This document shows positions 33,873-44,519 of a stretch of DNA of 64,000 bases, one piece after another. A program made the position numbers and the translations under genes. The stretch's first letter is position 1, and the number at the start of each line of letters is the position of its first letter. This DNA is from Shouchella tritolerans. GTDB taxonomy: Bacteria; Bacillota; Bacilli; Bacillales; Bacillaceae_D. Where the stretch lies: the NCBI RefSeq assembly GCF_025770735.1, contig NZ_JAODPB010000001.1, positions 806,001 through 870,000 on the forward strand. The letters are read 5' to 3'. The notes beneath the pieces are model-generated. The model was not told where the DNA came from. It searched no databases and saw nothing but the letters and a program-made list of their open reading frames with translations.

Positions 33873-34076
33873 ATGGCAAACAATAGAAGTTCAAACAACT
33901 TGGTTGTACCTGGTGCTGAGCAAGCCCTTGAACAAATGAAAAACGAAATCGCAAGCGAATTTGGTGTAAACCTTGGCGCTGATACGACTTCCCGTGCAAA
34001 CGGTTCTGTGGGCGGAGAAATCACAAAACGCCTCGTTCAAATGGCAGAGCAGCAAATGGGCGGACAACAACGTTAA
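33873..34076 (+). CDS. Alpha/beta-type small acid-soluble spore protein
   Basis: A 67-residue SASP with the GPR site EIASEFGVN and [18 protein letters not shown]. It differs from the neighbour at 33461 at only a handful of residues, so the pair arose by tandem duplication; the intergenic repeat lies in only one of the two gaps. GGAGGTGAAACAACA precedes the ATG. A hairpin with GGCGGC/GCCGCC and T-run follows at about 34095-34125. Confidence 0.97.
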   Translation: MANNRSSNNLVVPGAEQALEQMKNEIASEFGVNLGADTTSRANGSVGGEITKRLVQMAEQQMGGQQR

Positions 34077-34095
34077 ACCCTATATGATGGCTTGA

Positions 34096-34126
34096 AAGGC
34101 GGCATCGTGCCGCCTTTCCTTTTTTC
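34096..34126 (+). terminator. Terminator of the second SASP gene
   Basis: AAAGGCGGC and GCCGCCTTT form a 9-bp stem with a short ATCGT loop, followed by CCTTTTTT. Confidence 0.88.
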
Positions 34127-34201
34127 TCGGAGTAAAAAAGAAGGATAACTGTTCCCTGTTTGACGCACACTGTTAAAAGAACCGATCTATGGAGGGATAG
34201 T

Positions 34202-34879
34202 GTGGGAGAACTACTTCAAACTAGTGTAGAACTTACAATTGGCCTAGTTGCATTATTGGTTTTAACCAAAGTGATGGGGAAAACATCGTTTGCGCAAATT
34301 ACCCCATTTGACTTTATTTCAGCACTGATTCTGGGGGAACTTGTAGGGAATGCCATCTATGATGAGAAAGTCAAAATTGGCGCGATTCTGTTCTCCATTT
34401 TTATATGGGGGCTTCTGCTTTATATTATAGAGTGGCTCACACAGCAATTTCGGAAGTCGCGAAAAATTCTCGAAGGAAACCCATCCATTATTATTCAAAA
34501 CGGCCACTTAAATCGCGCTGAGATGAAAAAGAATAAACTTGATATGAACCAACTTCAACATTTGTTGCGTAAACAACAAGCTTTTTCCGTCAGAGAGGTC
34601 GAACACGCTATTTTAGAAACAGATGGAACCGTCAGCGTATTAAAGAAACCACAGTACGACCAACCAACTTACGAAGACTTAAATGTTCCTGAAAAACCGG
34701 TTTATTTACCGGTAACGTTTATTAATGATGGCACCGTTGACTGGGAAAACCTCCATAAAGCTGGCTTTAACGAAAACTGGCTCAAAAAACAGCTTGATCA
34801 GCATCAAATCGACAAATTTGAGGACGTTTTTTATTTGGAATGGAAGCAAGACGAAGGCATTTATATTGAAAAAATGTAA
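34202..34879 (+). CDS. DUF421 membrane protein, YetF/YrbG-like
   Basis: A 225-residue protein with three N-terminal membrane segments (about 5-80) and a soluble DUF421 domain with the family motif GNPSIIIQNGHLNRAEMKKN, followed by LLRKQQAFSVREVEHAILE and the KPVYLPVTFINDG region. Such proteins occur in several copies in Bacillus, some in the spore inner membrane, where they affect germination; the nearby SASP genes would fit but prove nothing. The GTG at 34202 is 5 bases after GGAGGG. Confidence 0.85.
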   Translation: MGELLQTSVELTIGLVALLVLTKVMGKTSFAQITPFDFISALILGELVGNAIYDEKVKIGAILFSIFIWGLLLYIIEWLTQQFRKSRKILEGNPSIIIQNGHLNRAEMKKNKLDMNQLQHLLRKQQAFSVREVEHAILETDGTVSVLKKPQYDQPTYEDLNVPEKPVYLPVTFINDGTVDWENLHKAGFNENWLKKQLDQHQIDKFEDVFYLEWKQDEGIYIEKM

Positions 34880-35067
34880 GCTATGAGAAAATCGGTAGTC
34901 CATTTTACAAAACAGCCTTAAAGACACGAAAGTCCAGCACCAACCGATGTAGGAAACACGATGCAACGGATAAATAAACGACAACACCCAAGTACCTATA
35001 GGACATGTGGTTGCTTGCTGCAGCCTAGACGTTCATTTGACAGAAATGTGAAGATGCTTGATGTCCC

Positions 35068-35096
35068 TTGCGTAACCAGCAAGACTGTACTATGAT
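35068..35096 (+). promoter_or_regulatory. Promoter of the Sco gene
   Basis: TTGCGT (35068-35073) and TATGAT (35091-35096) are spaced by 17 bases. The 190 bases between the DUF421 gene and this promoter hold nothing that I recognise. Confidence 0.6.
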
Positions 35097-35146
35097 GAAA
35101 GCGATTTACAACATGTGCAGGATGAAAGGTTATCCGAGGTGAACTT

Positions 35147-35746
35147 ATGACGAATAAACTATACTTGTCTGTATTGTCTTTTGCAGCGCTTTTGCTTTTG
35201 TCATCCTGTGGGTGGATCTACCAGATTGGCGGGGCGCAAAGCGAATTTGACGCCACGGAAGCAGAATTGGAAGTTGCCGATTTTGCTTATACCAATCAAA
35301 ACGGGGAGGAAGTATCGTTAAGCGATTTTGAAGGGGAATATTGGTTGGCTGACATGATTTTTACGTCTTGTCCCACGGTTTGTCCGATTATGACCCCTAA
35401 TATGCGGGAATTGCAAGATATGGCGATTGCCGAGAACTTGGATTTGTCGTTTGTGTCGTTTTCGATTGACCCAGAAAACGATACGGTTGAGCACTTGAAA
35501 GGCTATACGGAAAATATTGGCGTAAACGATGTGTACTGGGATTTTTTAACGGGTTATGAGTTAGAGGAGATCCAGGCATTTGCTTTGGATTCGTTTAAAG
35601 CACCTGTTGAAAAAACAGAAGACGATTTTCTTCATAGCACCCGATTTTTTCTAATCGATGGGGAAGGGAAAGTTGTTCGGATCTATGACGGGTTGGCTTC
35701 TGACTTAAGTGATATTAAAGCAGACATTCAACGGACAGTGAAGTAA
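35147..35746 (+). CDS. Sco1/SenC-family copper/thiol protein
   Basis: A 199-residue membrane-anchored lipoprotein (lipobox LLSSC) with a thioredoxin fold outside the membrane. The Sco metal site is complete: Cys75 and Cys79 in TSCPTVCPIM, and His163 in DFLHSTRFFLID. Sco proteins help build the CuA centre of cytochrome oxidase. GAGGTGA precedes the ATG. No oxidase genes are near, so it is an orphan accessory gene. Confidence 0.93.
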   Translation: MTNKLYLSVLSFAALLLLSSCGWIYQIGGAQSEFDATEAELEVADFAYTNQNGEEVSLSDFEGEYWLADMIFTSCPTVCPIMTPNMRELQDMAIAENLDLSFVSFSIDPENDTVEHLKGYTENIGVNDVYWDFLTGYELEEIQAFALDSFKAPVEKTEDDFLHSTRFFLIDGEGKVVRIYDGLASDLSDIKADIQRTVK

Positions 35747-35762
35747 GAGTATAAGAGGAAGG

Positions 35763-35797
35763 AAAGGCGAGCAGGCAAGTCGATTTCGCCTTTTTTT
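35763..35797 (+). terminator. Terminator of the Sco gene
   Basis: AAAGGCGA and TCGCCTTT bound a 15-base loop, followed by seven T. Confidence 0.85.
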
Positions 35798-35918
35798 ATT
35801 TTGGCTGGGGTCGTTTTACAACCGCGGCGCTTATGTATATTTATAGTTTAGTAAATTGATAAGAAATACTTGAATAGTGTGTTTTGGAAAGCTACTATAT
35901 GACGTAAGGAGGGTGGTT

Positions 35919-36818
35919 ATGGATTTAAGAAGCATTAAGACCTTTCAAACGATTATCAAGCATGGCAGCTTTCAAAAAGCTGCAGAAGAGCTGTCCTACG
36001 CACAATCGACGATTACGATGCAAATGAAAAAACTGGAAAGTGAGCTAGGAGTGGTTCTTATTGAACGTGGGAAGCCATTTCAATTAACAGAGGCTGGACG
36101 TCTCCTCGCATTACAAGGTGATTTGCTCCTTCAAGAATTTGAACGATTACAAGAACGGATGAATGCATTAGTAAAAGGAGAAACTGGGCATATCCGGGTT
36201 GGTGCAATGGAACCAGCAGCTAGCTATCGCTTGCCTTACGCACTCGCACCGTTTTACGAAAAGTTTCCGAGGGTAAATGTCAGCGTCCAAATAGAAAGCA
36301 GCAGAAAGCTAATCGAGATGGTTGAGGCCGATGAGCTTGACTTGGCTATTTGTACAGCTGCAAATGTGCCGACGACAGTTCGCTTTTTGCCGCTGTTTCT
36401 TGAAGAGGTCGCCATATTAATGCCAGATGGCCATCCCCTTGCTAATGAGAAGGACATTTCATTGCCCCAGTTGGAAAACGAGCCCATGTTAATTACAACT
36501 GCTGCGTGTCCATTCAGGAGAAACATTGAAAAGCAAATGCAGGATCGTGGACTGCGGCCAACTTATCGAATGGAGATAAGCAATATGTTGGCGCTAAAGC
36601 ATTATGTTCAAGCAGGGTATGGGATAGCAGCGGTTCCCATCCGTTGTGTGATGCCTCCTCCTAAAGGAACAGTCCTGAAGGCGATCCGCCTGTTTGAAGA
36701 AGATTTGCTAGTCGGTCTTGCGGAAAATAAAACAAAACCGTTTGGCAGAGTAGCGACATCGCTTAAAGACATTCTTCAAAAAAACCTCCGATATGAAAAG
36801 GAACCAATTCAAAAATAA
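35919..36818 (+). CDS. LysR-family regulator of the organosulfur operon
   Basis: A 299-residue LysR regulator: helix-turn-helix (FQTIIKHGSFQKAAEELSYA, QSTITMQMKKLESELGVVLIER) and a type 2 periplasmic-binding-like effector domain. The ATG at 35919 follows AAGGAGGGTGGTT. It lies 100 bases upstream of and in the same direction as the sulfonate genes, and by that context likely controls them in response to a sulfur metabolite such as O-acetylserine or sulfate. The B. subtilis ssu operon is instead governed by CymR-type signals, so the arrangement differs. Confidence 0.85.
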   Translation: MDLRSIKTFQTIIKHGSFQKAAEELSYAQSTITMQMKKLESELGVVLIERGKPFQLTEAGRLLALQGDLLLQEFERLQERMNALVKGETGHIRVGAMEPAASYRLPYALAPFYEKFPRVNVSVQIESSRKLIEMVEADELDLAICTAANVPTTVRFLPLFLEEVAILMPDGHPLANEKDISLPQLENEPMLITTAACPFRRNIEKQMQDRGLRPTYRMEISNMLALKHYVQAGYGIAAVPIRCVMPPPKGTVLKAIRLFEEDLLVGLAENKTKPFGRVATSLKDILQKNLRYEKEPIQK

Positions 36819-36854
36819 TGAATAGAAACTTCATTTTTTTCAATTATACAAAAG

Positions 36855-36890
36855 CGTTATGTTTCGTTATAGTAGTATTAATCCGATGGG
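36855..36890 (+). promoter_or_regulatory. Possible promoter of the organosulfur operon
   Basis: A TATAGT element near 36872 in CGTTATAGTAGTA has a weak TATACA 17 bases upstream. The AT-rich stretch before it would be the place for LysR binding. The weak -35 fits an activated promoter. Confidence 0.45.
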
Positions 36891-36918
36891 TTAACTTTAA
36901 TTTAAGAGGGGTGATTGT

Positions 36919-37464
36919 GTGAGCAAGACTGTATTAATATATGGAGGAATTAGCAAGCAGTCCAGGTTGATCGGTTTATGGCAAAAGGCGTCTTCTGTTT
37001 TTGCTGAGTACAGCGAAAAAGTAGAAACGATCTTTGTTCATGAGTTGCCTGGAAATGACTTATTGGCCGCCAACTCTAAAAGCGAAGCGGTACAACAGGC
37101 GAAGCAGAAGGTGGAACAAGCGAGCACCATTGTTGTGTTTACTCCGATTTATAAAGCGTCATTTAGTGGGATTTTAAAAACGTTCCTTGATTTGTTGCCT
37201 CAAAAAGTATTTTCCGAAAAAATCGTTTTGCCGATAGCAATTGGCGGTACTTTTGGCCATCTTCTTGCAATTGACTACGCACTTAAGCCTGTTTTAGCGG
37301 CCTTAGGGGCGACCACCATTCTTAGCGGTGTTTTTGTGCTCGATCAAGACGTAAAACAAGGAGATTCAGGCACATATGTGTTAACGGGACCAGCGGATGA
37401 ACGTCTCGAACAACAAGTGCGCCTCGCTCAAAGAACGGCGCAGTTGTCCTTTATAACCAACTAA
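36919..37464 (+). CDS. ssuE: NAD(P)H-dependent FMN reductase, SsuE-like
   Basis: A 181-residue flavodoxin-fold reductase (VLIYGGISKQSRLIGLW, VVFTPIYKASFSGILKTFLDLLP, PIAIGGTFGHLLAIDYALKP). SsuE-type enzymes supply free FMNH2 to monooxygenases that cut C-S bonds. It is the first gene of the operon and would serve both monooxygenases at 37490 and 39970. The GTG start follows GAGGGGTG. Confidence 0.9.
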   Translation: MSKTVLIYGGISKQSRLIGLWQKASSVFAEYSEKVETIFVHELPGNDLLAANSKSEAVQQAKQKVEQASTIVVFTPIYKASFSGILKTFLDLLPQKVFSEKIVLPIAIGGTFGHLLAIDYALKPVLAALGATTILSGVFVLDQDVKQGDSGTYVLTGPADERLEQQVRLAQRTAQLSFITN

Positions 37465-37489
37465 ATTTATGAGAAAAGAAGGAAACATG

Positions 37490-38794
37490 ATGAGCAAAAA
37501 GATGAGGCTTGGAGTGTTTTTAATGGGTGCTGGCCACCATATTGGTGCTTGGCGCCACCCCAAAGCAGCAGCTGATGCCTACGAAAGCATCGACTTTTAT
37601 AGACAAGTGGCTCTGTTAGCTGAAAAAGGGAAGCTTGATATGTTGTTTATTAGTGATGCCCTGTCATTGACAGAAAAAAGCCATCCGTCTGAGTTGGTCC
37701 GATTCGAACCGCTTACGCTCGTGTCTGCTCTAGCAATGACGACAGCTAAAATTGGATTGGCGGCTACCGCAAGCACGACTTATAATGAACCGTTTCATAT
37801 CGCCCGCAAGTTTGCATCAATCGACCATTTAAGTAATGGCCGCTCTGCTTGGAACATTGTTACCTCTTATTACGAAGAGGAAGCGTACAACTTCGGCGAT
37901 TTGCCTCACCCGCCACATGCAAAGCGTTACGAACGAGCAGCAGAATTCGTCGAGGTCGCCAAAAAACTGTGGCGTAGCTGGGAAAGAGGGGCAGTCATCC
38001 GAAATCAACAAACAGGGATTTACTTTGACGCAAACAAAGTCCATGCCGTCAACCATAAAGGCAAATATTTTTCGGTCAAAGGCCCATTAAATGCATCGGC
38101 GCTGCCGCAAGGGGAGCCTGTCCTGATTCAAGCCGGTTCCTCCACTTATGGCACTAAGTTTGCAGCTCGATACGCAGATGTTGTCTTTACAGCACAACAG
38201 CATTTAAGAGGGGCAAAGCGATTTTACCGTAACTTAAAAGAGCAAGTCGCCGCCGCCGGGCGGCTGCCGGAAGAGGTTCTCGTGATGCCAGGCATTTCGC
38301 CGATAACAGCCAACTCAAAAGAAGAAGCAGAGGCGATTTACGAAGAGTTGCAGTCGCTGTTAGATGAGGAAACGAGTTTGGCTTTTTTATCAGACTATTT
38401 AGGGAAAGTATCTTTTTCGAGAAAACAGCTTCACCAACCGTTATCTATTGCTGACTTGCCGCCTACAAATGGCAACCAAAGCAGGCGCGACCTAATCGTC
38501 GAGCTTGCTAGCCGCGAGCAATTGACCGTTTTGCAATTGGCACGGCGTGTTGCCGGGGCGAGAGGGCACCATATTGTTTGCGGTTCCCCTACACAAATTG
38601 CAGATGTCATGGAGACATGGTTTCGGGAAAAAGGAGCAGACGGCTTTAATTTAATGTTTCCTTATTACCCAGGCTTAATGGAAACATTTATCGAACAGGT
38701 CATTCCCATTTTGCAACAACGAGGGCTGTTCCGCCTTGATTATGAAGGGGAAACATTACGTTCTCATCTTGGTTTACATGAACATCAAGTTTAA
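37490..38794 (+). CDS. FMNH2-dependent monooxygenase, NtaA/SnaA/DszA family
   Basis: About 434 residues of the bacterial-luciferase-like fold in its NtaA branch: AWRHP near the N-terminus, STTYNEPFHIARKFASIDHL, SNGRSAWNIVTSY, VLIQAGSSTYGTKFAARYADVVFTAQ (parts: QAGSSTYGTKFAA) and GADGFNLMFPYYPG. This branch includes nitrilotriacetate, dibenzothiophene sulfone and dimethylsulfide monooxygenases. With the sulfonate genes around it, a sulfur-liberating role (sulfone, DMS-like or complex sulfonate) is likely. Two adjacent ATGs follow AAGGA; the second has better spacing. Confidence 0.88.
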   Translation: MSKKMRLGVFLMGAGHHIGAWRHPKAAADAYESIDFYRQVALLAEKGKLDMLFISDALSLTEKSHPSELVRFEPLTLVSALAMTTAKIGLAATASTTYNEPFHIARKFASIDHLSNGRSAWNIVTSYYEEEAYNFGDLPHPPHAKRYERAAEFVEVAKKLWRSWERGAVIRNQQTGIYFDANKVHAVNHKGKYFSVKGPLNASALPQGEPVLIQAGSSTYGTKFAARYADVVFTAQQHLRGAKRFYRNLKEQVAAAGRLPEEVLVMPGISPITANSKEEAEAIYEELQSLLDEETSLAFLSDYLGKVSFSRKQLHQPLSIADLPPTNGNQSRRDLIVELASREQLTVLQLARRVAGARGHHIVCGSPTQIADVMETWFREKGADGFNLMFPYYPGLMETFIEQVIPILQQRGLFRLDYEGETLRSHLGLHEHQV

Positions 38795-38808
38795 AAGGAG
38801 GAGTAGCT

Positions 38809-39159
38809 ATGAAAATCGCCTTTGTTTTAAATGAATCAGAAGACATTGTCCCGATTACAGAAGGGATCGTTCTGCGTGTTTATGATAGCTCGTCGAAGAG
38901 CTACAACGATTATCCGAATCCAGCTTTAGAACAAAAAGAGGGGAGACGGTCCGCTGCACTCCAATTTGCCATTAAACAGGGCGTCCATGCGCTGGCAGCT
39001 CCACCAGAAACATTATGCGAACAGTCATACAAGTTTGCGCGCAAAGAGCAGCTATCGTTTATTTCTTTGCCTGGCCCCGTCCCTTTCAACCAAATCATTA
39101 GCCAACCACTTGCCTTGACGGACCAGCTGCCAAAAAAAGAAATTAGCCCAAGTGTTTAA
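38809..39159 (+). CDS. NifX/NafY-like small protein of the organosulfur operon
   Basis: A 116-residue protein that opens [20 protein letters not shown] and continues with [16 protein letters not shown] and [16 protein letters not shown]. This resembles the dinitrogenase iron-molybdenum cofactor (NifX/NifB C-terminal) fold, which binds metal clusters or small ligands, but there is no nitrogenase here. AAAGGAGGAGTAGCT precedes the ATG. The role is unknown; position in the operon suggests a link to sulfur acquisition. Confidence 0.6.
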   Translation: MKIAFVLNESEDIVPITEGIVLRVYDSSSKSYNDYPNPALEQKEGRRSAALQFAIKQGVHALAAPPETLCEQSYKFARKEQLSFISLPGPVPFNQIISQPLALTDQLPKKEISPSV

Positions 39160-39184
39160 CGGAGGAAGGAGGCTTATAACGGAT

Positions 39185-39955
39185 ATGGCAACCGAATTGC
39201 AACACGGTGCAGCAATTGAGATCGATCAGCTCTACAAGCAATTTGGCAATAAAAACGTTCTTCAAGGCATAGATGCAACCATACATGGAGGCGAATTTGT
39301 TGCTGTAGTAGGGAAAAGCGGCTGCGGCAAGAGCACATTGTTGCGGCACGTGGCAGGGCTTGAGACGGCGACTTCAGGAGAAGTGAGGCAGAATGGAGAA
39401 CGGATCGACGGCATCAATCAGCAAGCACGCCTCATGTTCCAAGAGTCGCGCCTTTTGCCGTGGCAAAATGTGCTAACCAATGTTGGCGTTGGGCTTCGTC
39501 TCGAAGGAGAGTGGCAACAGCAAGCAGCGGCGCTTCTTAAAGATGTCGGCTTGGATGGTCGCGGCAATGAGTGGCCGGTTGTACTATCTGGTGGGCAAAA
39601 ACAACGCGTTGCCTTAGCCCGTGCCCTTGCAGGCGGACCGAAACTGCTGTTACTCGACGAACCTCTTGGAGCCTTAGACGCACTTACCCGAATGGAGATG
39701 CAGCAGTTGGTTGAAAGGCTGTGGCTCATACACCGATTTACAGCGTTGCTCGTCACCCACGATGTCAGCGAAGCAGTCATGCTTGCTGATCGGATTATCG
39801 TGATTGAGGAAGGGAGAATTGTGATGACGAAAGACGTTCCATTGCCCCGTCCCCGTGTACCAACGGCGCCAGATTTTGCTGACATTCAAGAAACGATTTT
39901 AAATGAATTATTAGGCATTCAGGCGGAGAAACCACTCCTGCAGCAAACGAATTAA
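39185..39955 (+). CDS. ssuB: Aliphatic sulfonate ABC transporter ATPase
   Basis: A 256-residue ATPase of the nitrate/sulfonate/taurine class: Walker [28 protein letters not shown] (the typical Q-loop of SsuB), signature [15 protein letters not shown], Walker [17 protein letters not shown] and switch VTHDVSEAV. The ATG at 39185 is used, since the frame further up lies before and within its ribosome site (AAGGAGG). It ends 14 bases before the SsuD start. Confidence 0.92.
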   Translation: MATELQHGAAIEIDQLYKQFGNKNVLQGIDATIHGGEFVAVVGKSGCGKSTLLRHVAGLETATSGEVRQNGERIDGINQQARLMFQESRLLPWQNVLTNVGVGLRLEGEWQQQAAALLKDVGLDGRGNEWPVVLSGGQKQRVALARALAGGPKLLLLDEPLGALDALTRMEMQQLVERLWLIHRFTALLVTHDVSEAVMLADRIIVIEEGRIVMTKDVPLPRPRVPTAPDFADIQETILNELLGIQAEKPLLQQTN

Positions 39956-39969
39956 AGGGGATGAGGAAA

Positions 39970-41076
39970 TTGGTTGAGTTTATTACAATGGCACCTACTT
40001 CAGGAGATGGCACGAGCATTTCCACCGGAAACGCTGGCTGGACAACGGCAAAAGGAACAACGCAGCGTGAGCCTTCTTTTTCCTATATAAAGGCAATTGC
40101 CGAAGCGGCTGAAGCCGGCGGCTTTACGTCGCTATTGCTTCCAACAGGCGCTGGCTGCTTAGATTCAGTAGCGGTAGCTGCCAATTTGATTAACTGCACC
40201 AAATCATTGAAATTTTTATTTGCCGTTCGCCCTGGCGTCATGTCGCCAACGACGTTTGCTAAGCAATTTGCCACGATCGACAATTGGTCGGAAGGAAGGG
40301 CGCAAGTGAATATTGTCACAGGCGGTTCGCCGAAAGAACTGGCTGGCTATGGCGATTTTTTGCCTCATGATGACCGTTATCGTCGTACAGAAGAATATAT
40401 CCATGTTTTGAAGCGTCTATTTTCAGAAAAGGAAGTTAGTCACACAGGAGAATTTTATGAGCTAAAAAAGGCAACGCTGTTTCCAACATTAAAGCAAACA
40501 AGCAGTCCCAAAATTTTCTTTGGTGGGGCCTCGGAAACGGGAAAACAGGTAGCGGCAAATGTCGCCGATGTATACATGATGTGGGGCGAGCCGCTTGAAA
40601 TAGCACGAGAGCGGATTAACGACATGAAAGCGCGCTACGCAAGAGCGGGCAGACAAGCAAGCTACAGCATTTCTTTTCAAGTTGTGCTCGGAAAAACGGA
40701 AGCAGAAGCATGGACAAACGCGAATGCGCTCGTTCAACATTTAGCGCCAGAAGCCCTTGAACAAAAACAGCAGGACAGGGCAAAAGGCGATTCTGTCGGC
40801 GTTAATCGCCTTCATGATTTGATGGAAGCGAGCCGTAAAGACAATTTTGTCATTGGCCCTAATTTGTGGGCAGGATTGACACAAGTACTGTCCGGCAATT
40901 CCATTGCCCTTGTCGGTACGGCAGACCAAATTGCTGACCGTGTTGTTGAATTTGTCAGTCTCGGCTTCGATAAAGTCCTTTTGCGCGGTTTTCCCCATTT
41001 GGAAGTGATTACGGAAATTGGTGCAGAAGTGATCCCGCGTGTAAATGAGCGCTTATCCCACGCCGTAACACATTAA
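39970..41076 (+). CDS. ssuD: FMNH2-dependent alkanesulfonate monooxygenase
   Basis: About 368 residues of the luciferase-like fold, SsuD branch: GDGTSISTGNAGWT, EAGGFTSLLLPTGAGCLDS, SLKFLFAVRPGVMSPTTFAKQFATIDNWSEGR (parts: RPGVMSPT, QFATIDNWSEGR), NIVTGGSP and DDRYRRTEEYIHVLKRL. It converts alkanesulfonates to aldehydes plus sulfite. The TTG at 39970 has AAAGGGG 9 bases upstream, while the ATG at 39961 touches that site, so TTG is preferred. Needs FMNH2 from ssuE. Confidence 0.9.
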   Translation: MVEFITMAPTSGDGTSISTGNAGWTTAKGTTQREPSFSYIKAIAEAAEAGGFTSLLLPTGAGCLDSVAVAANLINCTKSLKFLFAVRPGVMSPTTFAKQFATIDNWSEGRAQVNIVTGGSPKELAGYGDFLPHDDRYRRTEEYIHVLKRLFSEKEVSHTGEFYELKKATLFPTLKQTSSPKIFFGGASETGKQVAANVADVYMMWGEPLEIARERINDMKARYARAGRQASYSISFQVVLGKTEAEAWTNANALVQHLAPEALEQKQQDRAKGDSVGVNRLHDLMEASRKDNFVIGPNLWAGLTQVLSGNSIALVGTADQIADRVVEFVSLGFDKVLLRGFPHLEVITEIGAEVIPRVNERLSHAVTH

Positions 41077-41087
41077 AGGGAGTGACG

Positions 41088-42050
41088 ATGTTGAGAAAGA
41101 TGGCAATCTTTGGCCTTTCGTTTGGGATTGCGGTAGTGTTGGCGGGTTGCAATGACCCTGGCGCGGCAGCAGAGAAAGGCGAAACGGTGACAATTGGCTA
41201 CCAGAAAGGAGCGTTAACGCTGTCTCTTAAAGAAGATGAGGCGTTCGCGAGGACAATGGCTGACTTGGGTTACTCCCTTGAATGGGCAGAATTTAATACA
41301 GGCAGCTCCACGCTTGAAGCATTAGGGAGCGGGAGTACAGACCTTGCCAATGCCGGGGATACGCCTTCGATTTATGCCATTGCCAACAGGCAGCCGATCC
41401 ATTACATCGCCGCTACAGATAATGCCCCTTACAGTGAAGGCATTTTAGTCCACCCCAATTCAGGCATCGATCGCGTGGAAGATTTGGAAGGGAAGCGGAT
41501 CGCCTTTAACCGAGCATCAATCGCCCAATATTTGTTGTATAAAGCATTAGACTCGGTTGGGCTAACTTTTGCAGATATAGAGCCTGTGTATCTAGGGCCA
41601 GCAGATGCACATTTGGCCTTTGAACAAGGGAATGTCGATGCATGGGTCACGTGGGATCCGTATTTAGCCGTATCTGAAGAAAAAGGCAATCATGTCATTG
41701 CGACGGCGGACGGCCTTGCTTCCTATCGATCATTTTACTTTGCCAACAGTGATTTTGCCGATCAACATCCAGAAGCGGTACAGGCGTATGTCGAAGCTTT
41801 GCAACGGGTAGGCACTACAATTGAAAGCGATGCAAGCGAGGCTGCAGCGATTATGGAAAAAGCGACAGGATTGCCGCAAAATACGTGGGTTGGCATTTTA
41901 AACCGTCTTGATCATGTTCCGGATTTTATTGATGAAGAGGCAGTATCTGACCTCCAAGAACAGGCAGATGATTTAATGGCCATCGGTTTGCTAGAAGGCG
42001 AAGTGTCAATTGTTGATTATGTCTGGAATCGAGAGGAGGAAAGTGAATGA
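41088..42050 (+). CDS. ssuA: Sulfonate ABC transporter substrate-binding lipoprotein
   Basis: A 320-residue lipoprotein (lipobox LAGC, Cys near residue 21) of the NMT1/SsuA family: TIGYQKGALTLSLKEDE, GSTDLANAGDTPSIYA, KRIAFNRASIAQYLLYKAL and VDAWVTWDPYLAV. These motifs are those of sulfonate/taurine-binding proteins. The ATG at 41088 is about 6 bases after AAAGGGAG. It overlaps the permease gene by ATGA. Confidence 0.92.
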   Translation: MLRKMAIFGLSFGIAVVLAGCNDPGAAAEKGETVTIGYQKGALTLSLKEDEAFARTMADLGYSLEWAEFNTGSSTLEALGSGSTDLANAGDTPSIYAIANRQPIHYIAATDNAPYSEGILVHPNSGIDRVEDLEGKRIAFNRASIAQYLLYKALDSVGLTFADIEPVYLGPADAHLAFEQGNVDAWVTWDPYLAVSEEKGNHVIATADGLASYRSFYFANSDFADQHPEAVQAYVEALQRVGTTIESDASEAAAIMEKATGLPQNTWVGILNRLDHVPDFIDEEAVSDLQEQADDLMAIGLLEGEVSIVDYVWNREEESE

Positions 42051-42817
42051 ACAGTTGGAGACAACGGTACCAAGATGGAGTAGCGCCATGGATCGTGCCC
42101 CTCTTGTTACTCATTTCTTGGCAATTTATGAGCGTTTACGGTTTGTTCTCCAATTTACTTGCAAGCCCATTGGAGGTCGTCCAAGCAGCGTGGCGGCTGA
42201 TTGCGAATGGGGAACTGGTTAGCCACATGGCAACCAGTTTTTATCGAGCGTTAGCAGGCTTTATCATAGGCGGCGGGCTTGGCCTTTTGCTAGGCATTGC
42301 CAATGGCTTATCCCCATTTTCAAGAAAGTATTTAGATAGTACAATTCAAATGTTGCGGAATGTGCCAAACCTTGCACTAATTCCACTTGTCGTCATTTAC
42401 ATGGGGGTAGGCGAAAGTGCCAAAATTTTTCTTGTGGCAGTCGGTGTGTTGTTCCCTGTATACATTAACACGTTCCATGGCATTCGCTCGATTGATCAAA
42501 ATATGCTAGAAATGAGCAAAATGTATGGGTTATCAAAATGGAAGTTATTCACTAAAGTGATTTTTCCTGGTGCGATGCCATCCATTTTAGTTGGCATCCG
42601 TTACGCTTTAGGAGTGATGTGGGTAACCCTTATTGTTGCCGAAACAATTGCCGCTACTTCAGGAATCGGCTATATGTCAATGAACGCAAGGGAATTTATG
42701 CAAGTTGATGTCATCATTTTAGCCATTCTTCTTTATGCGTTTTTAGGGAAGCTGGCAGATACGTTGGCAACGTTTGCCGAAAAGCGGCTGCTGCGTTGGA
42801 ACCCAACTTACCGTTGA
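42047..42817 (+). CDS. ssuC: Sulfonate ABC transporter permease
   Basis: A 256-residue permease with about six membrane segments and the importer EAA-like loop (GLSKWKLFTKVIFPGAMPSI). LRNVPNLALIPLVVIYMGVG and AETIAATSGIGYM are typical of the sulfonate/nitrate/taurine class. It overlaps the lipoprotein stop and ends the operon at a strong terminator. Confidence 0.93.
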   Translation: MNSWRQRYQDGVAPWIVPLLLLISWQFMSVYGLFSNLLASPLEVVQAAWRLIANGELVSHMATSFYRALAGFIIGGGLGLLLGIANGLSPFSRKYLDSTIQMLRNVPNLALIPLVVIYMGVGESAKIFLVAVGVLFPVYINTFHGIRSIDQNMLEMSKMYGLSKWKLFTKVIFPGAMPSILVGIRYALGVMWVTLIVAETIAATSGIGYMSMNAREFMQVDVIILAILLYAFLGKLADTLATFAEKRLLRWNPTYR

Positions 42818-42877
42818 CCTGTTTTGATTAAAAATTTGTCCATAACAAAAAGAGAAAAACGTACAAAGTTTGAAACC

Positions 42878-42917
42878 AACAAGCAGCTCGTTTGGATTAA
42901 AAACGAGCTGCTTGTTT
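42878..42917. terminator. Bidirectional terminator between ssuC and gdhA
   Basis: AACAAGCAGCTCGTTT and AAACGAGCTGCTTGTT form a 16-bp perfect stem with T-runs on both sides, between convergent operons. Confidence 0.93.
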
Positions 42918-42938
42918 CGATGTGCGTTTGCTTATTTG

Positions 42939-44354
<1,416 letters not shown>

Positions 44355-44519
44355 CTATGGAAATGAAATCGTTTTCAAGGTCCTGGCATATAAGACTGCC
44401 CTTTGAAACAGGATTCGCTATCTGCTATCAAGTATTTTATAATTAAGTGAATCATCTAATCAATATTAATAACTGATGGATTTAATGCCTTTTTTAGATG
44501 AATGAAAGGGAGAGCTGCG

